A stretch of 64,000 nt of DNA from Paralichthys olivaceus (GCF_024713975.1 NC_091097.1:124001-188000); one strand, 5' to 3'; shown: positions 30,408 through 50,821, numbered from the stretch's first letter. The notes: generated from the sequence alone by a model not told the origin. A program made the numbers and translations.

Positions 30408-33351
30408 ATGAAGATTCTCCAGTTTCTGGTTCTGCTACTGGGCTCTCTGCAGACCTCAGGTCAGTCTGTCTCTCTCTCTATCTCTCTGTCTCTTTGTCTG
30501 TCAGTCAGTGTCAGTAATTATATTGATAGAAATGTATATAAAGTGAAAGTGACCATTAAAGAAAAATGAGCAGCGAGGAAGAGTGAGGTTATTGTTGTCA
30601 TGACGATCACAGAAGAAAGTTAGTTTTCACTGAGTCAAACTAAATATTTCCGACTGAACTTTGTTTGAAAAACACAAACACACACACACAGACACACACA
30701 CACACCAACACACACACAAACACACAGAGACACACTCACACACACACACACACACACACAGACACATACACACACACACACACAGACAGACACATACACA
30801 CACAAACACACCAACACAAAAACATATACACACACACACACAAACACATAAACACCCACACACACACACAAACACACACACACAGACACACACACACAAA
30901 CACATACACCCACACACACACACACCAACACAAAAACATACACACACACACATTTATTCTGAGTTTGTTTATTAGGGCTCACAGCAGCTGAACACATCAC
31001 TGAGTGTGAGTCTGTGTGTGTATGTGTCTGTGTGTGTAGAGTGTGTGCGATGTTTTGCACATTTCTCCCTGACCTCAGGTCAGTGCAATCATGAGCTTGG
31101 TGAAGTGGACGAGGACGACTGCTGTCAGAACCCTCAGTACGGTTACCTGGAAACAAGTGGAGTGTGTCAGTCTTGTGGGTTAGTGAAAGTACACACACAC
31201 ACACACACACAAACGGAGCTTGGCTGTCAAAAGTCAACATCACCAGTGCCTTTAAAGTTTAAAGTTTTAACCATTCATCCAGACTTCTAGCATTTTTTTC
31301 GACATTTGCTGGAAAGGTGCATATAATTTTTCTGTCCGCCTCACTTTTCTTTTGGCTGCAGAAGCAGAACCCAGTTTTTTGATGTACTTTCAGAAGCCCT
31401 GTGCTGGATTCTTCCCAACAACTACAGACTCTACATACTGTATCTTCGCCGATTTTCCTGTTGCCACCCCACCATCCTCACCCCCTCACTCTGGGCTTCT
31501 CCAAAGCTTTCTCAGAACTCAGAGTTCCTCTTCCCGAAGAGAAAAACCTCAGGCACCAACACCTCCATAGAATTTCTGGGCTCAAACCCTTCCAAGCATC
31601 TCTGCCCGATGGAAAAAACGCATCACTCTGTTCCTGTCCAACTCTATTCTGGTGGACAGATGCACCAAACATCAACTACTGTCCTTCCTTGGCCATCTCA
31701 ATTATGCCATGCGCATAATTCCACAAGGGAAATCCTTCCTCTCTAACCTGTTGACCAAAGATGCAGCCGTCCCCTCTCTCCATGATAGAGTCATTGACAT
31801 TCATATTCAACTGGAAACGTTGACTAGGAATAGCCATAGCCTTAACGTCTTCTTCCTACGAGGTGGGTTTAGGGATCATCAGAAATGCTAACGTCCGCTG
31901 GCTCAGCCGATTCTGGTTGACCTCTAGGCTTAAAACTAGGTGTAAATGATCTCCAGTCTAAAGTGAATGTCGTATGTTAGTTAAACTATGTTGTTTTGAT
32001 CCAGTCCGAGTGTGTGTGTGTGTGTGTCTGTGTGTGTGTGTTTCAGTCCTGCCGTGTGGTCTCCCTGGTCGCCATGGTCACGGTGTAATGTTCTCTGTGG
32101 GGAGGGGGTGAGTCAGAGAAGCAGGACATGTTTTGGCATCGGCCAATCAGAGTGCGACAATGCTGAGGACAAACTGCAGACAAAACCATGCAGCGGCACC
32201 TGCTGCGACAGTACGCACACACAGACACACACAAACACACATTAACTCACAAACACACACATATACACACACAGACACACTCTGATTACATAAATGATAA
32301 ATTATGATTGTGTGTGTGTGCAGCAAAGGGGTGGGGCTTGTGGGGCACCTGGTCACCCTGCTCTGTCACCTGTGGAGGAGTCGGAGTCAGAAAGAGAGAG
32401 AGAGTCTGCTCCAGTTCTTCTGAGTGTCGCTTGGCCTGTAGTGGTTCATCAGAGGAGACAGACAACTGTCCATCAAAAGAGACTTGTCCAGGTAACCTGT
32501 CTGTCTGTCTGTGTATGTCTGTGTCTGTCTGGCATTCTGACTTCCTGTCTCTGTCCACCTGTCTGTCTGTCTGTGTATGTCTGTGTCAGTCTGTCTTTTT
32601 GACTTCCTGTGTCTCTCTCCACCTGTCTGTCTGTCAGTCCACGGAGGTTGGTCAAATTGGTCCAGTTGGTCTGAATGTTCTAGTTCGTGTATCGATGACC
32701 AGCGTGATGATGTCACCATCCCCTCCAAAGTGCGATATCGTTCATGCTCTAACCCCGCCCCCTCCACGGACACAGCACCACATGGCAATGGTTGCCCTGG
32801 CAACAACTTGCAGACTGAGTTCTGCAGCGAGATACCAAACTGTCCAGGTGAGAAAGGCTCAGATAAATATCAGGTACAGTCTTTAATGACAACCTGACGT
32901 GTGCCCTGATTGGCTATCTCTGCAGTGGATGGGAGCTGGGGGGCGTGGTCTCCACCTGGTCCATGTTCTATCTCCTGTGGGGAGGGGCTTCAGATGTCAA
33001 CCAGGACCTGTGATAACCCTGCCCCAAAATATGGTGGTCGATTCTGTGATGGACCAAATGTTCAGGCGCTGGTCTGTATGAGTCCCTGTCCAGGTAACTG
33101 ACTGACACACACACACACACACGTGTAAAGTGTTGCCATGGTTCTGTTTAGGTCCACAAAGAAAATTCAATTCAACTCAAATGTATTTATATAGAATCAA
33201 ATCATATAAAACATTATCTCAAGACTCTTTACATATTGAGTTCTTAGAATTATAGAGAAACCAACAGTTCACACAACGAACAGCTCAAACGACTGAGAGA
33301 GAAAGAACTCTTTAACTGGAAGAAAGAAGAGAGAGAGACAGAGAGTGAGAG

Positions 33352-33389
<38 letters not shown>

Positions 33390-36300
33390 CAACTCAAGGT
33401 TCCTCACAGTGGAGCTGGAGGACAAACTGACACCAAGGTGACTCTGTTCAGACAGTGATTCTCTGAGATGTTGAGGGTCAATTACAACGACCTCAGTCTG
33501 AATTAGAAGTAAGAAGTTCTGGCTCATCCAGGCCTTGATGTTCTCGAGACGTTCCTGAAGTTGAACTAAGTGATTAGATTCATCAGGCTTCAGAGAAATG
33601 TACAGCTGGGTGTCGTCTGCGTAACAATGGTAGTGTCTGTGGTGCTTTCTGATGATGTTGCCTAAGGGAGCATGTATAAGGTGAAGAGTATCGGTCCAAG
33701 GACAGAACCTTGTGGAACCAGTCTGATGTTCCTCTGATCCCTTCATGTTGTTCTAGTCTCTGTGATCTTATGATCTATGGTGTCAAACGCTGCACAAAGA
33801 TCCAACAGGACGAGGACAGAGACAAGTCCATCATCTGAGGCCATGAAAGGGTCATGAGTGACTTTTAACAGCTGTCTCTGAGCTGTGATGGATTCTACAT
33901 CCTGAATGAAAGTTTTCCAACAAACCGTTACGACCTGAGTCGTCACACAGCTGGTTAGCAACAGCTTTCTCTAGGATTTCAGAAATGAAGGTTTGATGTG
34001 GGTCTGTAATGAGCTCAGACCTCTGGATCTTTTTATCAGAGGTTTAATTACAGCTACTTTAAAAGCTTGAGGTACGTAGCTGGTTAACAAAGACATGTTC
34101 ATCTGATTTAATATGGAACTGTCAATCAGGGGGACACTTCCTTAAAAAGTCCAGTCGGGACAGAGTCTAAAAGACAAGTTGTTGGTTTACATGATGAAAC
34201 TAATGAGGTCAGTTCAGGAAGGTCAACAGAAGAGAAATGGTTCAAACATAAATCTGGTTCTATGGTTCCAGGACCAGACAATGTATCTGTGCTCTTCATG
34301 GGGAGGAGGTGGTGGATCTGATCCCTGATGGTTATAATTTGATTTGTGAAGAAGCTCATGAAATCATTGCTTCTCAGAGTTAGAGGAATAGATGGGTCAG
34401 TAGAGCTGTGACTTTCTGTCAGCCTGGCCACAGAGCTGAAGAGGAACCTGGGCTTGTTCTGATTTTCTTCTATTAATAATGAATAATAAGAGGTTATGGC
34501 ATTTCTGAGTGCTTTCTTGTGATTCATCAGGCGATCCTTCCATGCTGGTGAAAATCATTTTGGAAAAAAGTCTGTTTTCCCACAGGACCTGCCCTCTACT
34601 GGAAATATTGAGCAGGTTAAGTTGTCCTAATGTGTCCACATAAGTGCAAACTATTTTGAGTCTCTTGCTCTGTCAATGTCTCTAACAGTCGACGGGTCCT
34701 GGACTGGTTGGTCCAGCTGGGGTGAGTGCTCGTCTTCCTGTATCCCACAAGGCGAAGCACCTATCAGGACTCGCTTCCGCTCCTGCTCTAATCCAGCCCC
34801 CTCATCCAGGCCACCTGGCAAAGTTTGCCAAGGTGACAACCACCAGATAGAGGACTGCAGTCACATACCTCACTGCCCAGGTACACCTGTCTTTCTGAAC
34901 ACACACCAGTGGTAATGATTTACAGCGTCTCCGGTCAGTCAATCATAAATATATGTGACTGCACAGCTGTAAGAGACAATCACAAACTTCCAGATGCTGT
35001 AACACCTGTCAGCTGACGTCACATGACTACAGAGTTTATAACGAGATCAACATAGAAACTAGAATCACCACCCTGTGGTTGTACACCTCTCATAAGCAGT
35101 ACAGTTTCTCCAGGTGACATATTACATTCACAACAATATGAGGTCACTATGAGCTTTGACCACCAAAATCGAATCAATCTAATCTAATCCAAGCTCCAGG
35201 TAGAATCCAGAGTTCATGTTTCACAGCTGAACAACTCAGCAGCAGGTTTTCTGCTCAGACTCGTTCAGCATCAGATCCTCCTCGTTCTTCAGGTGAGAGG
35301 TGGAGCAGAGACAGGAAGTGATCATGTGATCATGTTTACATCACCTGACACCGTCGTCAGCTCTCATCACCACAAACTGTCTTCATGTCTTCGTCTGTGT
35401 CTTCTACGTGTGTGTCAGCACTTTGTCTCCAGAGACATTTGTTTGTGTTTCTTCATGTTTGTGTCACGTGTTAGAAGCTCATCAACCCCCCACTCCCTCA
35501 GTGGATCAGTGGAGGACGCTCTGCTGTGTCCTCACTTCTCCTGGACTTAGACTTTATACAGGAGTGAAGGAGGAGACAGACAAACTGAGTCTCACTCTGA
35601 CATTTGAGTTCAAGATCCAGAGAACTGAGGAGTTCAGTCTGAAGCAGCTTGTGTGAACATTTGTGCCAAATTTGAAAGGATCCCTGGAGGCATTCCTGAG
35701 ATATTGTGCTCACAAGAATAGGATGAGCGTACCTGAGAAGATATGATGCCTCCAGCCACTGGGTGTCACTGACATAACTATAAAAGACATAGAGACAACA
35801 ATGACTGTGAGATGACCATGGAGAGGTGTGATTGAAGGAACAAAAGGTTGTGCTGATGTTTAGTTCTCATAAGGACACAGATAACCACTCGCTATCCTGT
35901 TTCTGTCTCTCTACCAGTGGATGGGGGATGGGGGTCTTGGTCCCCCTTCACTTCCTGTCCTGTCACTTGTGGGGTGGGGCTTCAGGTGTCAGTCAGGACA
36001 TGTGAAAGCCCTGCTTCTCAACATAGCGGCCTGCCATGTCCTGGAGAGGGACGTCGAACCAGCATCTGTACAACAAATGTCCACTGTCCAGGTACCTTTC
36101 TTAATACTGACACTTAAAGACACAAAGTAGACAACTCCCAGGTGTTGTCCCAGAGACGATAACGACTCCCAGGTGTTGTCCCAGAGACGATAACGACTCC
36201 CAGGTGTTGTCCCAGAGACGATAACGACTCCCAGGTGTTGTCCTGGAGACAGTTCACCCAATACGCACACTACGCACGTTGCGTAGGGCCCCGCAAACTA

Positions 36301-38692
36301 ATAGAGGCCCTGTGAAGAAAAAAAAAAAACTGACTCTCCGTCGCGGACGTCAGATTCCCAGTGCATGTGCATCAGCCCAGCAAGATGAAGCGGAGTCATC
36401 CCTCGGGGAGTTAAAAAAAAAGAGGAAGAAACAGCATGAAACTTTGTGAAAATGAAGCAGTCAGGTAACTCTCCTCACCGGGCGGGAGAGTGGGAGGGAC
36501 TAGTCCGTGTTTAACCGACAGTAACAGGGCGGGACGCCGGGGAGCCCTGGGTGAACCCCGGTCTCTGTGTGCGTCTTCCTGGCTTCTATAATTTTAGTTG
36601 TAATATTGTTACAACTGCACTGATACAAAATGGAAAGTAATGGATAAATATTGACTAAGATTGAATTGTGTTAGCTTGGATAGCCCACAGGCAGATATAG
36701 ATGCAGATATCTCTAAACAAATAATAATGAAATAATAACATAAACAATCACCTACATTTGAAGTATTTGAAAGTGAAACAAGTGCAGCCGATTTGATGGA
36801 GCTGAATTAACAGTTGCCTTATCAATATGTTTAAAGGGGGGGTGAGTGGAAGCACTGGGTGTCAGTTAGGAGGGCCCATTAGCAGAGTTTTGGGCCCCAT
36901 GGAGGTCTGAACCGGCTCTGACCTGGAGACAACAAAACACTGTACAAACCTACCAGATGAAGTTTGAGAACACAAACATACTAATGCTGAAGACAGACTA
37001 ACTTGTGTGTTTGCAGTGGACGGCGTGTGGTCAGAGTGGTCGCCGTGGAACAAATGTACATTTCCGTTTGGTGAGCGGAACATCCGCTGCAAGCAGCTGG
37101 GCGGGAGTCAGACACGGGAGCGTCAGTGTCTTCATCGAGCTCATAACGGATCCATCTGCAGCGGAGACACTTTGACTGACAGGCGGGTCTGCTATGATGT
37201 CAGCCGCTGTTACCGTGAGTGACACAAACACACATTCAAGTTTTTATACGTTGAGTGAAAATTAAAACCACCTCACAATACACCAGAAAACAGGTGGTCA
37301 CACAGACAGTCATAGATGTCCACTCACAACAACATGAATGTCCTAACAATGGAAAGTCATCAAGTTATCATCTGCAGTTGATAAAAAAAAAAGATGTTTA
37401 CAGATTAAACACTTTAATTAAATATATGAAATAAGTTTCCTTATTAGACAATTCAGAGATCCAATTACTCAACATATTCACATAGAAATAAAGATAAAAT
37501 ATGAACCCATCCGTCAGTAAAGACAATCTTATATTAGAACAGATTTAACATTGAGTATCACAAGAAAATCCATACTTCCCCCTCTTCTTGTGGGCAAATG
37601 AACATCCCACCTGAGACCATACCAAGTCACTCAGTGTTTAGGGGTTTAAAGTTGGCTGGAGTCAAACCACACTTTAACACAGCTGTTTGCAGGGTAAATC
37701 TCATCCATCTTGTTTTTAAGAGACGTGGAGTTTATTGTTGTTTGGCGAGCACGATGTTTGACGTGGAAGGCAGGTACAGAGCAAACCGCCATTGACCTCA
37801 GCCTCACTGTCGTGATGTTTAGCCAATGAATTGCTGGCACCTCATCAAGGAATCGAACTCAGAGATACGATCCACGACACGACACATTTCGAATGTTTAA
37901 TTGGTTCATGTTTTTACTGTCATCTTTGTCTTAAAGAGTTCATGACGAATTGCCCTTTTTTATCACCAGCCAATCACATGTTTATTGTGTCTCTGTGTGT
38001 CTCTGTGTCTTCTTGTTGTGTTGCAGTGAAGGGCACCTGGCAGGGCTGGGACTCGTGGAGTCTTTGTTCTCCGTCCTGTGGACAGAACTCCAACCGCTTC
38101 AGGAGTAGAAACTGTGAACCTGATTACAGTGGCTACAAGTCAGTTTGTTTCCTTGAGAGACCCACGGATGTAATAAGGATTTACAAATGAACATGATAAT
38201 TATAATACCGCTACCGTTACACCTACCGATGTCTCAGTACGTTACTTTGTTACTGCTGATTTATGCACAATCCCATATTTTCACATAATTTCATGTCCCA
38301 TCCCCCCTCTTTAAAGATGCATGATGCACTTACTTTAACTAGCGTTGCCTACAGACCTATGCAAGTAGCCTGAAGCACTGAGCTTCTGATTTATACATGA
38401 AATAATGCAGAGCAACCAAGTTTAGGGTTAAACTCCAGATTCCCAGATTTCGACCTATCATATATATACAGTATATATACTATACTATACATGCATCTTT
38501 CTTATTTGTTGTTCTTGTAAAAGTGGCTGAAGTGCAGTGTTGCTGTGTTGCAGTCCCACCATCGGCCGTCAGAAGGAGAAGGCCACGTTCTTTGGGAAGC
38601 CACTGGCCGACTGTGGCTCGACACCGGATGGCGGTCCAGATATCGAGAACCAGCCCTGTGTCAACATTCCCCCCTGCCCCCCCCAGGTATAA
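30408..38692 (+). CDS. cfp: Properdin (complement factor P), with extra TSR domains
   Basis: Eleven coding exons: 30408-30459, 31040-31178, 32047-32210, 32324-32491, 32638-32847, 32926-33093, 34689-34880, 35918-36091, 37017-37214, 38027-38138, 38554-38692 (TAA). They give 571 residues; human properdin has 469. Signal peptide MKILQFLVLLLGSLQTS; N-terminal TSR0 with CFAHFSLTSGQC and DEDDCCQNPQYGY; then eight thrombospondin type 1 repeats, most starting with the WxxW C-mannosylation pattern (VWSPWSPWSRC, WGLWGTWSPC, GGWSNWSSW, GSWGAWSP, GSWTGWSSW, GGWGSWSP, GVWSEWSPW, GTWQGWDSW). Mammals have six after TSR0. By similarity the extra pair is a copy of TSR3-TSR4 (exons 5-6 versus 7-8). Secreted properdin stabilises the C3bBb convertase of the alternative pathway. 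A LINE sits between the duplicated exon pairs. Confidence 0.93.
30662..30952. repeat. CA-rich compound microsatellite in cfp intron 1
   Basis: Nearly 300 bp of CACACA with AGACAC, ACAAACAC and CACACCAACAC interruptions. The long Thr/His frames and their antisense Cys/Val frames are artefacts. Confidence 0.95.
31330..31960 (+). mobile_element. DIRS-like retroelement fragment in cfp intron 2
   Basis: Broken plus-strand frames read IEFLGSNPSKHLC, then ILVDRCTKHQLLSFLGHLNY followed by AMRIIPQGKSFLSNLLT. This resembles the RT/RNase H junction of DIRS/Ngaro-type tyrosine-recombinase retrotransposons of fish (pattern CTKxxLLSLLGxLNFA...). No recombinase or termini are seen. A Gypsy relationship is the alternative. 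Confidence 0.5.
33160..34660 (-). mobile_element. LINE fragment in cfp intron 6
   Basis: Minus-strand frames in order encode an endonuclease/RT linker region (NHKKALRNAITSYYSLL, FSSVARLTESHSSTDPS), an RT segment (SVLVLLDLCAAFDTIDH near 33800) and HCYADDTQLYIS near 33620. A (GA)n tract and a LINE-like tail at 33160-33390 follow. It is the same family as the copy at 4822-5690, with frameshifts and an internal deletion. Confidence 0.8.
36133..36250. repeat. 31-bp tandem repeat in cfp intron 8
   Basis: About 3.7 copies of a unit with CCCAGGTGTTGTCC and AGAGACGATAACGACT, nearly identical to each other, so recently amplified. Confidence 0.9.
36256..36920. repeat. Unclassified interspersed repeat in cfp intron 8
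   Basis: The left end has GTTGCGTAGGGCCCCGCAAA and the right end GTTTTGGGCCCCATGGAGGT, with AT-rich sequence and G-rich runs between. The GGGCCCC-containing ends suggest a decayed DNA transposon, but no clear terminal inverted repeats or target duplication could be defined. Confidence 0.4.
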
Positions 38693-39289
38693 AGATGGCT
38701 CTCTCAACTGAGGCTAAATCTCTATCGCCCACTGGTGGCTGGCTGTATTACAGGTCATAAACCTGTTCTTATCTCTGTTAATTAGATATTTGATGATGTA
38801 ACTTTGTTTAGCTCCACCCCCAAACATAATACCTCTGGCCACTGGGTGTCGCTGACTATACAAGACTTGTGTATTCTATGTCACCCAGAAAACAATGTTT
38901 ATTCATGTAATGTGAAGAGCCAGTATTGTGTATTCACAAGTATTCACTTGTCTACACAAATTACTGACACAATACCAACTGCAATGAGGGCTGGTGCTCA
39001 CGATGTAATCCTCAATAAACTGGAGTGAATGGAGCTAAAAGTGTAAAGTATTTATTTTCATGTGCTTCCAGACAAAGACATTTTAATTCTACAAATATTG
39101 TCTCTTTGGGGTTTTTTACACGGAGGTTTGGTTTACATCACACTAGTATTCTGCTAACGCATGCTGATTGGTTAGTGAAAGATTTGCTGATAAACATGAA
39201 ATCAATGATCATCTCCACACGTAGATCAGGCTAATGTAGCAGCTGCTAACTGTGATGTTAACAGTGGTAAATCTAGTCATGATGACACT

Positions 39290-39480
39290 CTGCAAGTGCT
39301 TCACAGTACAATTTTGCCATTCACCCATTCACACACACATTCATACAGTGCATCTATGAGCAGCACCTTCTTTGTTCTATGAGCGGTTCAGCATCTTGCC
39401 CAAAGACACTTCGGCATGCAGATGGGAAGACTGGGGATCAAACTGCCGATCTTCTGATTGGAGGACGACCACGTCCCGTA
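39290..39480 (+). repeat. Fish interspersed repeat (RTE/SINE-like tail)
   Basis: It contains CATTCACCCATTCACACACA, TTGCCCAAAGACACTTCGGC and a GGGATCAAAC...GATCTTCTGATTGG ending, a pattern seen in many teleost interspersed repeats. Confidence 0.6.
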
Positions 39481-40716
39481 GCAAGTCACAGGAACTGATG
39501 AAACTCGGTAAGTGTCATGTGATGTGTGACATCCCAAAAACTTTCAGAAACTGTTTCTAACGTTGATTCAAAAAGTATAAATCTGATCTAATGGAACAAA
39601 ATCTGTTGTTTCTGATTCTTGTGAACTACTAAGAAAACTAGCAGAAGAAAATTAGCCCGTTCTGAGCAACAGCTACATTTACTCTGGACTTCCTGCGCCC
39701 CCTGTACGACCTGGAAGCTGTGAGCAGAAGTTCTCCGTTTTAGAAACTTCCTGTTTACTTCCCTTTAGCATGTATAGCTAGCATGCACGTTAGCATGAAA
39801 GAGACTGTGATTGGTAGTTTATGTTATGACGATCGCACCATGCATTAAAGGGAGGTTAATAACTAGCACTGATAGCCAATCAGGTGGCTCCCTGCAGATC
39901 TGAAGCTTATGTTCACATTTGTCTGTGTTCGTGATGTCGCTCTGTTCCAACGCCGATACACTTTGTCCTCAGGAGGACCTCTTGATAACTCTTTCTCTAG
40001 CGAGTCTGTCTTTTTTCATCCTGTGAACCAGGCCACCCTTTAATTCGTTTTGAGACTGACCAATGTTCATCAACAGGGGGCGCTGCAGGAAGTGAACAGT
40101 GGTAACAAGATGGACTAACCTCTAATGACAAAATGTCTCTATCCTCTTTCAAACCTGGAGTATAGGACACGCCCACTGATGACATCACACTTCATGCTTG
40201 GAAACTGCGTTTTCAAACTAAAACAATCGCTCGACAGTGTTGTGGCTCAGGGTCAGTTTTAATCCTCGTCCATACATAACCACTCACGAACACTGGGCGT
40301 GTGAGCTGAGGCTGGTTTTCTTCCAGGAGGTCATGTGATAGGAGCTTAACGAATCAGCAAAGGCTACGTCATGACCGAAAAGACATAAGCTGGAAGAGGT
40401 TGAGTCTACGTCATCGTTTGTCAGATGTATCAGAGATGTACCAGCAGACAAACACAAGCTCCACCCACACTCTTTTATTAACAGGCCGCTGCACCAAAGA
40501 TAACAGATTACTTCATGTTCGTCCACAGCAAAAGTAACAGTTCAGTTTTCAGCAGGTCTCCAGTCCGTAGTATTAACGCTTATCCATGTTCCGCCCCCCT
40601 TGCTGTCATGACATCATGGAAGTGTCCCCGCAGGGTCGTCAGGCGTCCAGTGTTCAGTGAAACTCGTCCAAACAGCAGCTTGTTCCAGTGACACATCGTC
40701 ACGGTAACATTGTAGG

Positions 40717-40862
40717 TCAGTAGTCATCGCCTCCATCCTCTCTTTTTTTTGGTATTTCTGCCACCACATCGAGCGGCATGGTCGCCTCTGGGAACTCCTG
40801 TTTCCTGCTGACGTTGACATGTTCCTGTTTCTCATTATTCTGCAAAAAAACGTCTAATTTAT
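40717..40862 (-). other. Possible terminal exon of an unrecognised minus-strand gene
   Basis: A strong acceptor (TTTTTTTGCAG) is followed by 48 open codons starting NNEKQEHVNVSRKQEF, ending KKREDGGDDY and TGA at 40717. A minus-strand AATAAA (plus TTTATT at 40473-40478) lies about 240 nt downstream. I do not recognise the sequence. It may equally be part of the socs7 3' UTR read by chance. Confidence 0.2.
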
Positions 40863-42284
40863 CTCGGACTGTTTTTATAGTTGAGACTTTATTCCTCATT
40901 TTTAAACTACGACCAAGTGAAACAAAGAATTTGACTTTTTATGTTTGTGCTGTTTTTATGTAGGTTGACGTCTGAAACCTCGGCCGCTGTGATTGGTCAG
41001 ATGTACTGAGGTGTGAAAGTTGTCAGGATTTGTATGTTTGTTATCAATGCCCTCCTCCACCATGTTAGCAAATGGGACATAGACCAAACTAAAAAAATCA
41101 GTTTGTTCAAGTTTCTGATCAGTTTGGTTTGAATCAGTTATTTGATGATATAAAAACAGGCGAAGACGTCATGATTGACAGCTGAGGCTGACTCCTGATT
41201 GGTTGAGTGTGTACTGGTTTCACTCCCACTCATCAGCACTGAGCCAGGAGACATTCAGGTTTACGATGTTCTGGTGGAACATCACGACTTTAAATCATTG
41301 CTGCTAAAATCATAGTTCACATTTAGTGTTTTTAGATTCGTTTCCAGTTTAACCCTTGATACTTTTCTATATGTGGTCGTGAGTTACAGTAAAAGTCAGT
41401 GCGACGGCAGACGTGCCGAGCTGCTGGTTGAGTTTTGGTTCATGGTCATCCTGAGGAAATGGCTCTTTGGCTCCAGTGTGTGCAGATTTGAAACTGAACG
41501 TAGAAAAACTGCTAGAAGATCTTTGTTGGAGCGGTGACGGAGGATCAGAGCCAATCAAATGTTGGGTTATAATTTTGATTTATCGAAAGATAAATTCATA
41601 ATAAAGAGAAAAAGAATAAATAATCAAACCTGAGAGAACATGAGCTTGGACCTCCGCAGTTTTATTATTATTATTATTAATAATAATATTTTGTTCATTT
41701 TGTCAAAGCTCTAATCCTCCGTCGCAGCAGCTTAAGTTACTCTGAGCGTCTGGCTGCTTGTTTTTTCGGACGTTTCCATAGTGACGGCGCCGCAGCCCGT
41801 GGATGTTCCAGGATCCCAGAGGCGACAGCGTGTCTCTCCTCACACTGAGCTTCTTGCTTTGTTTCTTTAACAGATTTTAGCGTCGTCAGTAACAGCAATG
41901 TTTCCTTTTAGTCTAGTGATGACATCAGAAGAGAGGCAGAGTCTCCACATCCCCTGTCCCTCCCCTGTCTGATGCTCGTGAGCCAATCAGAGGGCCCGCA
42001 GGAGGTAGGATCATCTGAAACTCTCCCGAAAACAGGACAGAGCAGAGGAGGCTGACTGACCGCACAGTGAGTCCAGGCCGACAGTCTGCACGTCTTCAGC
42101 GAGCCGATCGAGCATCCGCAGAAAAAGAAAAACACAAAGGAAAAGAACTGGAGGGAAAAGAGGAGAAGAGTGAATTAATGAGGAGTTTACATTGTGTTCA
42201 CTGTTCAATCAAGTTTTCAACAAGATGTCGCTTCGTTATCTCAAGTTGAAACAGGTGACACTCACATAGTCTCAGGCTCCTGTG

Positions 42285-49767
<7,483 letters not shown>

Positions 49768-50261
49768 GTTGTCAGGCTAACGTTAGCTGCGCTTACATAA
49801 CACCGACATGAATCAACGGCTACGGAGCTTACGGCGGCTAACGGCGGCATCCTCCCGCCGAGCGAACCGGGAGCCCGACGGAGCAGCGGCCGACGGCCAT
49901 GTGACGTCCGGCCCGGTTGGTGACGGTAACGGCTCCGCGGAACGACGTCAGAACACGAACATGAGAATCCTGACCGGTGGCGCCGCTCGCTAACGTTAGC
50001 TAGCTGTTAGCTTCCTCCCGACTCAGCCACCGGTCAGACGGCACGGACGAGCTGGAGGGGGGGGCGCGCGGTGCCGGTGCGTAACGGCGCCATCATTACT
50101 CATCAGTGTTGACTGAACGGACGCGCGTGCACAAAGTGCACGGTAGACAGCTGAACGCGTCCCGGTACCGGAGACACGACCGGAAGTGTCTCTCAGCTGA
50201 TCCTCAGTTATCAACATAAACAATCGATGATGAAAACATGAAACTTTTCAGTTATCAGGTT

Positions 50262-50820
50262 TAATTCTCCTCCTTCTTCTCCTCCTTCTCCTCCTTCAGT
50301 CTAATGGTGGATGGCCACCTTCTTCTCCTCCTTCTTCTTCTTCTTCTTCTTCTCCTCCTCCTTCTCCTCCTTCAGTCTAATGGTGGATGGCCACCTTCTT
50401 CTCCTCCTTCTTCTTCTTCTTCTCCTCCTTCTTCTTCTTCTCCTCCTTCTTCTCCTCCTTCTTCTTCTTCTTCTTCTCCTCCTCCTTCAGTCTAATGGTG
50501 GATGGCCACCTTCTTCTCCTCCTTCTTCTTCTTCTCCTCCTCCTCCTTCTCCTCCTTCAGTCTAATGGTGGATGGCCACCTTCTTCTTCTTCTCCTCCTT
50601 CTTCTTCTTCTTCTTCTTCTTCTCCTCCTTCAGTCTAATGGTGGATGGCCACCTTCTTCTCCTCCTTCTTCTTCTTCTTCTTCTTCTTCTTCTCCTCCTT
50701 CAGTCTAATGGTGGATGGCCACCTTCTTCTCCTCCTTCTTCTTCTTCTCCTCCTCCTCCTCCTCCTTCAGTCAAATGGTGGATGGCCACCTTCTTCTTCT
50801 CCTTCTTCTTCTTGTTCTCC
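50262..50820. repeat. Polypyrimidine minisatellite, left part
   Basis: A composite unit of AGTCTAATGGTGGATGGCCA plus a (CTTCTTCTCCTC)n tract of variable length, about eight copies. The same array resumes at 51545 after a LINE insertion. Leu/Ser/Phe/Pro-rich frames are artefacts. Confidence 0.95.
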
Positions 50821-50821
50821 T

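Larger units (their letters stand above)
38693..42284. other. cfp 3' flank and probable socs7 3' UTR/spacer
   Basis: AATAAA at 39014-39019 may end the cfp transcript. 39290-39480 is a typical fish interspersed repeat (ATCTTGCCCAAAGACACTTC, then GGGATCAAACTGCCGATCTT). 41040-41100 carries the CCATGTTAGCAAATGGGACA repeat. Part of 40450-42284 is probably socs7 3' UTR, since SOCS7 messages in mammals have long ones, but the end is not defined. A possible orphan exon at 40717-40862 is listed separately. Confidence 0.4.

Noticed and set aside
30627-30991. Thr-His and Cys-Val repeat frames around the CA tract
   Set aside because: Direct translations of CA/GT microsatellite sequence; the same applies near 7040, 43450, 43800, 44050 and 24210.
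30969-31010. A 30-nt in-frame mini-exon candidate in cfp (acceptor TTTATTAG, donor GTGAGT)
   Set aside because: Joining exon 1 directly to 31040 gives CVRCFAHFSLTSGQC, which fits the conserved properdin N terminus; the mini-exon adds nothing recognisable.
36133-36250. Regular 31-bp repeats, considered as a CRISPR array
   Set aside because: There are no unique spacers, the repeats are contiguous, and the locus is an intron of a vertebrate gene.
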